The notes under the pieces: model-generated
Database searches by the model: none
Seen by the model: only the letters and a program-made list of their open reading frames with translations
What the model was told of the DNA's origin: nothing
From: Planctomycetota bacterium
GTDB taxonomy: Bacteria; Planctomycetota; Phycisphaerae; Phycisphaerales; SM1A02
Assembly: GCA_021414025.1 (NCBI GenBank)
Contig: JAIOPG010000002.1
Span: forward strand, 496,001-560,000
DNA: 64,000 nucleotides
Direction: 5' to 3'
Translations under genes and position numbers: made by a program
In this document: one piece after another, positions 52,743 to 61,418 of the stretch
How the letters are laid out: each line of letters begins with the position of its first letter
How positions within the stretch are numbered: position 1 is the stretch's first letter

Positions 52743-54242
52743 ATGGCCCGCTTGATCAAGCGCATCCTGGGCTGGACCGAGTCACGCTCCGGCGTGGCGG
52801 CCTTCGTTGCGCCGATCGTGACCCACCGCGTGCCGCGCGACGCCAAGTGGTGGTACGTCTTCGGCAGCGCGTCGCTGATGTTCTTCATGATCCAGGTGGT
52901 GACCGGCATCCTGCTCGCCACCTTGTATGTGCCCAGCGCCGCCGAGGCCTTTTCGAGCCTGCAGAACATCGATCAGCAGGTGCCCTTCGGGTGGATGCTG
53001 CGTGCACTTCACGCGTGGAGCAGCAACGCCATGGTGCTGATGGTGGCCATCCACATGAGCCAGGTCTTCCTGCACGCCTCCTTCAAGTTTCCGCGCGAGC
53101 TGATGTGGATGGTGGGCGTGCTGCTGCTCTTTGGCACGCTGGCCCTGGCCTTCACCGGGCAGATCATGCGCTGGGACCAGGACGCCTACTGGGGACTGGG
53201 CATCGGGGCCTCGATCGTCGACCGCGTGCCGCTGATGGGCAACTCGCTGCGCAATCTCATGCTCGGCGGCCCCTACATCGGCGGCGCCACGCTGAGCCGC
53301 TTCTTCGCGCTGCATGTCTTCGTGCTGCCCGGCCTGATGATCGCGCTCATCGGGGCGCACATGGCCTTGATCCTGAAGAACGGCATCAGCGAGATGCCCA
53401 AGCCGGGCATGGTCGTGGATCCCGAGACCTACAAGGAGGAATACGAGGAACGCGTCCGCAAGACCGGCGTGCCCTTCATGCCCGACGCGGCGCAGCGCGA
53501 CATGGTTTTCTGCGGCGCGATGCTGATCGCGGTGGGCGTGCTCGCGGCGTGGCTGGGCCCGGTCGGACCCAACGGCGTGCCCGATCCGACGGTGATCGAC
53601 GCGAATCCGCGCCCCGACTTTGCCTTCCTCTGGATCTTCACCGCCATGGCCCTGATGCCGCCGCAGATCGAGACCGCGGTGCTGCTGATCGCGCCGGTGG
53701 TGTTGGGACTCTTCCTGCTCGGACTGCCGCTGATCTCCAACCGCGGCGAACGCGCGCCGAGCAAACGACCCGGCGCCGTGCTGGGTTTTGTGCTGGTGGT
53801 GACGGCGCTGGGAACGCTCTCCTGGATGGGCGTGGTCAGCGCCTGGAGTCCGGTGATGGATGCGTGGACCAGCCTCCCCACCCCGGTGCAATACCTCGCG
53901 GGGCGCACGCCGCTTGAGCTGCAGGGCGCGCTGGTAATGCAGCACAGCCAGTGCCGCAACTGCCACAGCCTGGGCGGGGCGGGGGGGCTGCGCGGACCAA
54001 GCCTGGACGACATCGGCTCGCGCAAATCCTGGGATCAATTGGTGCGCCAGGTGCAGCAGGGCGGCGGCAACATGCCCGCCTACGGCAAGAATCTCTCCAG
54101 CGCCGAGACCACGGCGGTGGTTGCCTTCATGGCCACTCTGCGCAGCTCCGGCGCGCCGGCCTCGGTGATTCCCGGCGCGATGGAGGTGCAGCCCTCGCCG
54201 GGCGAAGCGCCTCGCGCCACCCTCTCGAACGCGGGGCGGTAG
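52743..54242 (+). CDS. Cytochrome b fused to a C-terminal cytochrome c domain
   Basis: The 499-residue protein has the cytochrome b core with paired haem His (HAWSSNAMVLMVAIHMSQVF near residue 90 and HVFVLPGLMIALIGAHMALI near 197). Further membrane segments of the subunit IV half follow, including PDFAFLWIF and PPQIETAVLLIAP, and then a single haem-binding domain at the C-terminus (QCRNCHSLGGAGG near 405). This packs cytochrome b, its C-terminal half and a cytochrome c in one chain. It starts directly after the Rieske stop. Confidence 0.9.
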   Translation: MARLIKRILGWTESRSGVAAFVAPIVTHRVPRDAKWWYVFGSASLMFFMIQVVTGILLATLYVPSAAEAFSSLQNIDQQVPFGWMLRALHAWSSNAMVLMVAIHMSQVFLHASFKFPRELMWMVGVLLLFGTLALAFTGQIMRWDQDAYWGLGIGASIVDRVPLMGNSLRNLMLGGPYIGGATLSRFFALHVFVLPGLMIALIGAHMALILKNGISEMPKPGMVVDPETYKEEYEERVRKTGVPFMPDAAQRDMVFCGAMLIAVGVLAAWLGPVGPNGVPDPTVIDANPRPDFAFLWIFTAMALMPPQIETAVLLIAPVVLGLFLLGLPLISNRGERAPSKRPGAVLGFVLVVTALGTLSWMGVVSAWSPVMDAWTSLPTPVQYLAGRTPLELQGALVMQHSQCRNCHSLGGAGGLRGPSLDDIGSRKSWDQLVRQVQQGGGNMPAYGKNLSSAETTAVVAFMATLRSSGAPASVIPGAMEVQPSPGEAPRATLSNAGR

Positions 54243-54247
54243 CGCCG

Positions 54248-56536
54248 ATGGAGCGCGCCACCCTCTGGTCGGCGTGGAGCGTCCTCTCGCCTTTCACACT
54301 CGTGGCGATTCTGCTGCTGGCGCTCTATTGGCGCGGTTGGCGCCGCCTGCACCATGCGATGCCGCAGCGCTGGTCGCTCAGGCATGCCCTGTTCTTCTCG
54401 GCGGGCATCGCCGCGATGTGGATCGCGCTGCAGTCACCCATTGACGCGATGGCTTCCTGGCTCCTCTCGGCGCACATGACGCAGCATTTCCTGCTGACCA
54501 TGATCGCGCCGCCGCTGCTGCTGCTGGGCTGGCCGATGTCGCCCTTGCTCGCAGGGCTGCCGCGCTGGATGAGCCGCGACGGACTCGGTCCGCTGCTGGC
54601 GTGGCCGCGCGTCCAGAAGTTTGGCCGCGGCTTGACTCATCCTGTCACCGGATGGCTGGCGATGGTGCTGCTCACCTGGGGCTGGCATCTGCCGGTGATG
54701 TATCAGTTGGCGCTGGAAGTTCCGGCGTTGCACATCGTGGAGCATGCGTGCTTCCTCTGGGGCGGCCTGCTGTTCTGGTGGTGCGTCGTTGAGCCCTATC
54801 CGTGGCGCAATCCCTGGCCGCGCTGGGCGATTCCGGTCTATCTGTTGAGCGCCGATATGGCCAACACCATCGTCGCCGCGGTCCTCGCCTTCGCGTCGGG
54901 GGCCATCTACCCGTGGTACGAAGCGACGGCGCCGACATTCGGTGTCACGGCGCTGGCCGATCAGCAGGCCGCCGCGGCCATCATGTGGATCCCGGGGCAA
55001 TTGGTGTATCTGGTTCCCGCTGCAGTGATCATGTTCAACACGCTCTCGCGACCGCGCACGGTGCAAGCGCGGTCGTTTGCCTTGCCGATTCTCCAGGTCG
55101 CGGGCCGCCGCAGAAAGCGATCGCCCTTTGACGCGATTGAGATCCCGCTGCTGGGCGCCATCCTGAAGTCCGCCAACGCGCGCGGCGGATTGCGCTGGGT
55201 GATGTTCGCGGGAGCAGCCGCCATCTGCATCGATGGATGGCTTGGCCCGCGCGAGGCCTCGACCAACCTGGCGGGCACCTGGACTTGGACGCATTGGCGG
55301 GGTCTGACCGCGGTGTCGATGATCGCGGTCGGCAACCTGGCCTGCATGGCCTGCCCGCTGATCGCGCCGCGGAATTTCCTGCGCCGCTGGATCACGCCGC
55401 GCTTCCGCTGGCCGCGGGCGATCTCCACCAAGTGGATTGCGCTTGCGTTGATTGGAGCATGGCTGCTGTGCTACGAAATCTGGTCGCTCTGGGATTCGAG
55501 TTTCGCGACGGCGTGGATCATCGCCGGCTACTTCATGGCCGCAACCGCCATCGATCTGCTTTTCGAAGGAGCGTCCTTCTGCAAGTGGATCTGTCCGATC
55601 GGCCAATACCAGATGGCCATGAGCACGGCGAGTCCGATGGAGGTGCGGATCCGCGCCGAGGATGTGTGCCAGACATGTCAGACGCATGATTGCCTGCGCG
55701 GCAATGCGTCCTCGCCCGGCTGCGGCACCGGATTGTTTCTGCCAAAAAAAGTCGGCAACCTGGATTGCACCTTCTGCCTGGACTGCGTCTCGGCCTGCCC
55801 GCACGACAACATCGGCCTGCTTACGCGGGTTCCCTTCGCGGAGCTGGTTCAGGATCGCTGGCGATCGAGCATCGGCCTCATGGCCAAGCGCGCCGACTTC
55901 GCCGCGCTTCTGGCGATGCTCGCGGTGGGCGCTTTCGCCAACGCCCTCACCATGACCGAGCCGATGCTGGAATTCGTCGCGGAGTGCAGTGAACGATTGG
56001 GTTCCAATGTCATTGCGGTCATCGCCGTGGTCATAGCTTCCATGGCATTGATCGCGCTTCCATTGCTGATCGCGGCGGGGATCGGCTCGCTGATGCGCAA
56101 GGAACAGTTTCGCATTCGCTTCGCCCATCTGACGCTGGAGCTGCTGCCGCTGGCCATCGCCATGTGGGTGGCGCATCTCGGCTTTCATCTCGCAACGGGG
56201 TTCCGTTCCGCCTGGCCGCCGCTTCAACGGGCCATGCTTGACATGAATGTTTCCGGATTCGGCGAGCCCCAGTGGAGCGCCAATTGCTGCGCGGTCATGC
56301 CTTCCTGGCTTCTTCCCGCGCAGCTCTGCCTGCTGGGAGCGGGGCTGCTGGTCTCGATGACGCTGGTGTGGATCCGCTCCGAGCGATCACTCGGTTTGTC
56401 CAACGGATCGCTGCCGAGGGTGCGCTCGGTGGCGGCACTCGCCTGGTGCGAGCTGGGCGCGGCATTGGCCTGGTGGATGCTGGGCGCCTGGATCGTCCTG
56501 CAACCGATGCAAATGAGGGGGCTGATCCCATCATGA
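54248..56536 (+). CDS. Fusion of CtaG-like copper-assembly protein with polyferredoxin (CcoG/NapH-like)
   Basis: From the ATG at 54248 this is 762 residues. The first about 290 match caa3 CtaG: HMTQHFLLTMIAPPLLLLGWP near 76 and LTWGWHLPVMYQLAL near 140, followed by HIVEHACFLWGGLLFWW near 163 and several more membrane segments. The second half has CKWICPIGQ near 444, an irregular Cys set near 478 (CQTCQTHDCLRG), and a standard 4Fe-4S motif LDCTFCLDCVSACPH with Cys507, 510, 513 and 517. It continues with further membrane segments. CtaG inserts CuB; CcoG-type polyferredoxins are reported cupric reductases. Its stop overlaps the next gene (ATGA). Confidence 0.85.
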   Translation: MERATLWSAWSVLSPFTLVAILLLALYWRGWRRLHHAMPQRWSLRHALFFSAGIAAMWIALQSPIDAMASWLLSAHMTQHFLLTMIAPPLLLLGWPMSPLLAGLPRWMSRDGLGPLLAWPRVQKFGRGLTHPVTGWLAMVLLTWGWHLPVMYQLALEVPALHIVEHACFLWGGLLFWWCVVEPYPWRNPWPRWAIPVYLLSADMANTIVAAVLAFASGAIYPWYEATAPTFGVTALADQQAAAAIMWIPGQLVYLVPAAVIMFNTLSRPRTVQARSFALPILQVAGRRRKRSPFDAIEIPLLGAILKSANARGGLRWVMFAGAAAICIDGWLGPREASTNLAGTWTWTHWRGLTAVSMIAVGNLACMACPLIAPRNFLRRWITPRFRWPRAISTKWIALALIGAWLLCYEIWSLWDSSFATAWIIAGYFMAATAIDLLFEGASFCKWICPIGQYQMAMSTASPMEVRIRAEDVCQTCQTHDCLRGNASSPGCGTGLFLPKKVGNLDCTFCLDCVSACPHDNIGLLTRVPFAELVQDRWRSSIGLMAKRADFAALLAMLAVGAFANALTMTEPMLEFVAECSERLGSNVIAVIAVVIASMALIALPLLIAAGIGSLMRKEQFRIRFAHLTLELLPLAIAMWVAHLGFHLATGFRSAWPPLQRAMLDMNVSGFGEPQWSANCCAVMPSWLLPAQLCLLGAGLLVSMTLVWIRSERSLGLSNGSLPRVRSVAALAWCELGAALAWWMLGAWIVLQPMQMRGLIPS

Positions 56537-57090
56537 GACGTCGCGCCACCATCGCCATCGCATCAGCCCTGTTTCTGGGCATGCTCGCGCCCCGCGCCGC
56601 CGCCGACGGCGGGCAGGTCATCGCTATCAAGGCGATCGGTGAGGATCGCGTCGTCCTGATGGTGAATCCATCGCAGCCATGCGTGGGCCCCGTCAAAATC
56701 ATCGTGCGCGCCAGCCCCAGGCTTGAGCTGGTCGAATGCACCCTGAGCGCGACCAGCGCTCTGGGCGGCGCACCGATCCAGTGCGCAATGGCGCCGGACC
56801 CCGACGGACTCGGTCTTCGCGCCATCATTCAATGCGACGACCCCGCACTCTGGAAGATCTCGGTGCAGTCGATCACGGCTTATGGCTCCTTCGAGATTTC
56901 CGGCGAGGTGATGGTGGCGCCGACTCCGCCGCGATGGGAAAGCCACTGGCCGTGGCTGCTCTCGTGGGTTCCCTTCGCCTTGCTCCTGCTCGTCCGGCAA
57001 TCGGCCCGCCGCCATGCCAAGCATTATGAAGCCGCCGACGGAGTATTCTCCGTGCGGCGAACCCCGCCTGAGATCGAACTTCGACCGTGA
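56533..57090 (+). CDS. Small exported, C-terminally anchored protein (possibly FixH/YtkA-like)
   Basis: The 185-residue protein has a signal peptide (ending PRAAA), a beta-rich domain of about 110 residues with two or three Cys (QPCVGPVKIIV, ECTLSATSALGG, IQCDD), and a membrane segment near residues 143-158 before a basic tail. The location straight after a CcoG-like half would suit a FixH-type assembly partner, but no FixH motif is certain. It overlaps the fusion gene by ATGA and the kinase-like gene by GTGA. Confidence 0.65.
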   Translation: MRRRATIAIASALFLGMLAPRAAADGGQVIAIKAIGEDRVVLMVNPSQPCVGPVKIIVRASPRLELVECTLSATSALGGAPIQCAMAPDPDGLGLRAIIQCDDPALWKISVQSITAYGSFEISGEVMVAPTPPRWESHWPWLLSWVPFALLLLVRQSARRHAKHYEAADGVFSVRRTPPEIELRP

Positions 57091-60000
57091 CACCACCCGC
57101 CGACATCTCCACGCCATCCGAGAGCGACGCGCTCGAAGTGCTCCTGATCGACGGGTCCGGCTTCATCATCGCGCTGAGCATGGGCGCCGCCAAATATCTG
57201 GGCCGACCGCAACGCGAATTGCAGGGGCGATCGCTGAGCGAAGTCTTTCCCATGGGGGTTCATCCGGCATTCCCATGGCTCGACCAGCTCTCGAAGTCCG
57301 GCTCGCCACTGCCGCCGCTGTTGCTGGATCTCGAGCACACCCAGGCCGATGAGGCCTCGGTCCATGTGGAGGGCGTGCTCTACGCCATTGAAGTTGGGCT
57401 GCGCAGCGACGGCGAAACCGTGGCGGGCCTGGCCATCCGTCCCAGCACCAGCTTCGCCGTCGAGAACGAGCTGCTCACGGCTCAGCGCCAGATCCTGCAA
57501 CTGGCGGCGCAGCGCGCCACGCTGCCCGACACGCTCGATGCGGTCGCAACATTTTCGGAGAAGGTGCTGCCCAGCGAGGTCTTCTGCCTCCTGACGCCGG
57601 TCTCGGAGCAGGGGGACATCGGCAGCGGCCTTCGCGCCACGCTGCCCGGCGACATTCGCGGCCTGCTCGCCTCCTTTCAGGATTCTCCCGACGCGGCGCC
57701 GGGACTGGTGGCCCGCAGCACCGGGAAGATGGTCGTCGCCAATGAGCTCGATCAGGATCCGCGCTGGAAGAACTATTCCAAGCGCCTGCGCAGCCACGGC
57801 CTGGTCACCGTCTGGAGCGTTCCCATCTGCGACTCGCGCAAGTCCGCGGTGCGCGCCATCCTGGAGTTTCATCTTCCTGTGCGCCGCGGACCCAACCGCG
57901 CCGAGCTGAAGGTGATCGAGGAATTGTCGGCGCTGGTCCGCCTGGCGATCGACCTGCACCAGTTGCAAGCCGATCTGGACTTGAGCGAGTCCAGTCTGCG
58001 CTCCACGATCCAGGCGATTCCGCTGATTCTCTGGCAGACCGACCGCGAGGGGCGCTTCACGGTCTGCGAAGGCAAGGGGCTGGCGTCGCTGGGATTGAAG
58101 TCCGGCGATGTGGTCGGGCAGAAGGTGGAAGAGATTCTTCGCTCCGACCCCAACGCGAAGATCCACGTGCAGAAGGCGCTGGCCGGCGAAAGCGTCGCCG
58201 GTGAATTGATCGCGGGAACCACCCGATTCATCCAGTCGGCGGGACCGCTGCGCGACGAGGCCGGAGCCATCGTCGGCGCCCGCGGCATCGCCCTGGACGT
58301 CACCGCGCAGCGCCAGGCCGAGGCGGCGGCGGAGGCGACCGGCGACCTGCTCAAGACCGTCGTCGACACGGCGCTGGACGCGCTTGTCACGATCGACGTG
58401 GAGGGCAAGATCGTCCTCTGGAACAAGCAGGCGGAACTGCTCTTCGGCTGGAGCAGCGCCGAGGCCAAGGGCATGCGCCTGGAGGAGACCATCATCCCGC
58501 CCGATTTGGTGAAGGCCCATCAGGAGGGCATGCGCCGCTACCACGCTGAGGGGGTGGGTCCGATCCTGGGCAAGCGCATCGAGATCATGGCAATGAACCG
58601 CGCCGGCACAAAGTTCCCAGTCGAACTGGCGGTGAGCCCCCACGCCGGAAAATATGTGGGCGGATTCAGCGCGTTCATCCGCGACATCTCCGACCGCCGC
58701 CGCAGCGAGACTGCGGTGAAGGCCAGCGAGGAGCGATTGAAGCTGGTCATCGAGGCGAGCACCGACGGCTTCTGGGATTACCGGCTCGACGGCGGCATGA
58801 GCGTGGTGAGCGACCGCTGCTCCACAATGCTCGGCTACAAGTCGGGCGAGGCGCCGGTCTCCACGCCCGATGTGAATCCGCTGATCCATCCCGACGACGC
58901 GCCGCGCGTGAAACAGTCCTGGCAGGAGCATCTGGCGGGCAAGACGCCGCGCTACGAGTCGGAGCATCGGCGCCGCGCCAGCGATGGTTCGTGGCGATGG
59001 GTGTTGGACCGCGGCAAGGTGGTCGAGCGCGTGGAGGGAATGAAGGCGGTGCGCGTCACCGGAACGCAGACCGACATCACCGAGCGGCGCGGGCTTGAGG
59101 CGAGCCTGGGCGCCGCCGAGCGCATGGAATCGCTGGGTCTTCTCGCCAGCGGCTTTGCCCAGGAGCTCGATAGCGTGCTTTCGGTCATCCGCGCGCATGC
59201 GTCGCTGGCCAACATCACCACAGGAGTGCCTGCGAAGGCGGTGGAGAGTCTTGAGGTGATCCAACTCGCGGTCGCTCGTGCGAAAGCCATGAGCCGCAAC
59301 TTGATTCTGCTTGGCGAGGGCGGCGAAGTCGGCGAGCCGCCGCGGCCGATCGTGGTGAGCGACGCGGTGCGCGAGGCCGTGCGCCTGCTCGCGCCGAACC
59401 TGCCGCGCACCATCACCGTCGCTGTTGAGGACCTCACCGACGGTCGCGAGCGCGTCGCCGTTGATTCAAGCCGACTGCAGCAGGCGATCTTGAACCTTTT
59501 GATGCGCGCCTCAGAAGCACTGGCCAACAACGGCATGATCACCATGCGGATTGCCCAGACGATCGAAGGCTCGGAGCCGCTGGTGCGGGTGGAGTGCGTT
59601 GATCGCGGAGCGCCATTGAGCGCCGATCAGCAGCAGCACGCGTTCGATGCCCTCGCCCCCGACGGTTCGTTGCGCGGACGAACCGCGATGGGACTGGCCG
59701 CGGTGAAGCGATTCGCCGAATCCGCCGGCGGTCATGCGCAAGTCTCATCAACCGCCGAGGGCACGGTCTTCTGCCTCTCCATTCCCGCAGCGCGGGAGTC
59801 CTACAGCCAGGAGCGCCTCCCCATCGTGCTGGCGGAGAGCCATCCGCTGCTGCGACCAATGTTGGTCGAAGCCTTGCAGGCCAGCGGCCATCGCGTGGTC
59901 ACCGTGGAAAGCGACCGCGATTTGGAAGCCGCGGTGCGGCGCATGGGCTCGGGGTGCGTGGTCGTGCTGGACGAGGAGAGCGTGACCGGGCAGTCGGGCG

Positions 60001-60173
60001 CCATCCTGAAGAAGATCAAGGCGAGCCTGAAGACCATGCCACCGGTGATCCTGCTGGTCAGCGCCGCCGCGGAGGAGGTGGATCTGGGCGTGCCCGCGAG
60101 TCGCCTGCAGAAGCCCTTCATGTTCGACTCGTTGCTCAACGAGATCATGAAAACCGCGGGCCAGCCAACATGA
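57087..60173 (+). CDS. PAS/GAF multidomain degenerate histidine kinase with receiver domain
   Basis: The 1028-residue protein starts at a GTG and has a PAS-like region (about 15-125), a GAF-like domain (about 130-290), and three more PAS domains (about 300-415, 420-540, 545-675). The kinase core comes at about 677-905 and a receiver domain at about 910-1028. The phospho-acceptor site reads GFAQELDSVL where GxAHDFNNLL is usual, so His is Gln692. The N-box reads QAILNLLMRASEA, with Arg807 for the ATP-binding Asn. The receiver keeps Asp962 (VVLDEES) and the Lys in LQKPF. It has no membrane segments. It is likely a non-catalytic sensor scaffold. It overlaps the upstream small gene (GTGA) and lldD-like gene (ATGA). 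Confidence 0.85.
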   Translation: MTPPADISTPSESDALEVLLIDGSGFIIALSMGAAKYLGRPQRELQGRSLSEVFPMGVHPAFPWLDQLSKSGSPLPPLLLDLEHTQADEASVHVEGVLYAIEVGLRSDGETVAGLAIRPSTSFAVENELLTAQRQILQLAAQRATLPDTLDAVATFSEKVLPSEVFCLLTPVSEQGDIGSGLRATLPGDIRGLLASFQDSPDAAPGLVARSTGKMVVANELDQDPRWKNYSKRLRSHGLVTVWSVPICDSRKSAVRAILEFHLPVRRGPNRAELKVIEELSALVRLAIDLHQLQADLDLSESSLRSTIQAIPLILWQTDREGRFTVCEGKGLASLGLKSGDVVGQKVEEILRSDPNAKIHVQKALAGESVAGELIAGTTRFIQSAGPLRDEAGAIVGARGIALDVTAQRQAEAAAEATGDLLKTVVDTALDALVTIDVEGKIVLWNKQAELLFGWSSAEAKGMRLEETIIPPDLVKAHQEGMRRYHAEGVGPILGKRIEIMAMNRAGTKFPVELAVSPHAGKYVGGFSAFIRDISDRRRSETAVKASEERLKLVIEASTDGFWDYRLDGGMSVVSDRCSTMLGYKSGEAPVSTPDVNPLIHPDDAPRVKQSWQEHLAGKTPRYESEHRRRASDGSWRWVLDRGKVVERVEGMKAVRVTGTQTDITERRGLEASLGAAERMESLGLLASGFAQELDSVLSVIRAHASLANITTGVPAKAVESLEVIQLAVARAKAMSRNLILLGEGGEVGEPPRPIVVSDAVREAVRLLAPNLPRTITVAVEDLTDGRERVAVDSSRLQQAILNLLMRASEALANNGMITMRIAQTIEGSEPLVRVECVDRGAPLSADQQQHAFDALAPDGSLRGRTAMGLAAVKRFAESAGGHAQVSSTAEGTVFCLSIPAARESYSQERLPIVLAESHPLLRPMLVEALQASGHRVVTVESDRDLEAAVRRMGSGCVVVLDEESVTGQSGAILKKIKASLKTMPPVILLVSAAAEEVDLGVPASRLQKPFMFDSLLNEIMKTAGQPT

Positions 60174-61243
60174 ACTCCCATCTCAACATCGAAAGTTTCG
60201 AGGCCGTCGCCAAGGATCGCCTGAAGCGAAAGGCCTTTGACTACTACCGCTCCGGCGCGTGGGGCGAGTGGACGGTGAAGGCAAACGTAACCGCCTGGAG
60301 CGAGATCCGCCTGCTTCCCCGGGTCTTCGTCGACGTGTCGCGGCGATCTGCCGCCAGCGAGTTGCTTGGCATGCAAATGTCCTTTCCACTGCTGATCGCG
60401 CCGACCGCGATGCAGTGCATGGCCGATCCGGAAGGAGAGGTCGCCACCGCGCGAGCTGCCGCAAAGGCGGGCGTTCCCATGGTGCTCTCGAGCCTTTCGA
60501 CCCGCTGTGTCGAGGATGTGGTGAAGGCCTCACGTGGGGACGTGGTGATGCAGATCTACATCTCAAGCGATCGCGGTTTCACCAAGTCCCTGGCGCAGCG
60601 AGCGGAGGCCGCGGGCTGCAAGGCGCTGATGGTGACGGCGGACACGCCGGTGTGGGGAGTGCGCGAGCGCGACATCCACAATGGTTTCCATGTTCCCGAG
60701 GGCATGTCGATCGTCCATCTGCAACGGCCCGGCCAGCCGAGTGGGCACGCCGGCCGCGGCATCGGCGAATCGCTGGGCTGGACCATCGACGCCTCGCTGA
60801 CCTGGATGGATCTCGATCTGATCCGGCAGTCGGTGAAGATTCCGGTCATGGTGAAGGGCATCATGCGCGGCGATGACGCGGTGCGTGCCTTCGACTCCGG
60901 CGCCAGCGCCGTGGTGGTGAGCAACCATGGCGGCCGCCAGCTCGATGGCGCAGCGCCGACCGCCGAAGCGCTGCCTGAGATCGCGGAGCGCGCGGGGAAC
61001 CGCGGAAAAATCATTGTCGACGGCGGCATCCGCCGCGGTCCTGACATGCTGCGGGCTTTGGCTCTTGGCGCTCATGCCGTCATGGTCGGGCGGCCCGTGC
61101 TTTGGGGTCTGGCGGCGGGCGGCGAAGCGGGGGTGGCCCGCGTGCTGCAGATTCTCAAACAGGAATTCGACCTGGCGATGGCCTTGTCAGGTTGCGCCGA
61201 TCTCGCGGCAGTCACCAGGGATTTGATCCTCAATAAGTTTTAA
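60170..61243 (+). CDS. FMN-dependent alpha-hydroxy acid oxidase/dehydrogenase (LldD/GOX-like)
   Basis: The 357-residue protein has the FMN beta/alpha barrel with FPLLIAPTAMQCMADPEGE near residue 72 and VPMVLSSLSTRCVEDV near 102. DTPVWGVRERDIHNGF near 162 and SNHGGRQLDGAAPTAEAL near 250 hold the active-site His and Arg. It oxidises a 2-hydroxy acid such as lactate or glycolate. Whether electrons go to oxygen or to a quinone/cytochrome chain is not shown. The ATG at 60170 overlaps the sensor gene stop (ATGA), so it is coupled to it. The respiratory genes upstream make a feed into the electron-transport chain plausible. Confidence 0.92.
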   Translation: MNSHLNIESFEAVAKDRLKRKAFDYYRSGAWGEWTVKANVTAWSEIRLLPRVFVDVSRRSAASELLGMQMSFPLLIAPTAMQCMADPEGEVATARAAAKAGVPMVLSSLSTRCVEDVVKASRGDVVMQIYISSDRGFTKSLAQRAEAAGCKALMVTADTPVWGVRERDIHNGFHVPEGMSIVHLQRPGQPSGHAGRGIGESLGWTIDASLTWMDLDLIRQSVKIPVMVKGIMRGDDAVRAFDSGASAVVVSNHGGRQLDGAAPTAEALPEIAERAGNRGKIIVDGGIRRGPDMLRALALGAHAVMVGRPVLWGLAAGGEAGVARVLQILKQEFDLAMALSGCADLAAVTRDLILNKF

Positions 61244-61418
61244 CTGGCGCCGTTGGCAATTTGCAACCCAGGGCGACCACAGTTTGTCATGGATATCACA
61301 ATTTACTTCTGGAAAACGCCACATTTGCCTTGCTTGAGTATGGTTCTGAGGACATGATGTGCCGTAGCGAAGCTTGTCCCATGTTTGATGTGGGGATTTC
61401 ATCCGGAGGAAGTAACTA

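Noticed and set aside
57024-59264. Minus-strand open frame of 746 codons
   Set aside because: It runs antisense through the PAS/GAF sensor gene, whose domains are clear; no motif supports the antisense product.
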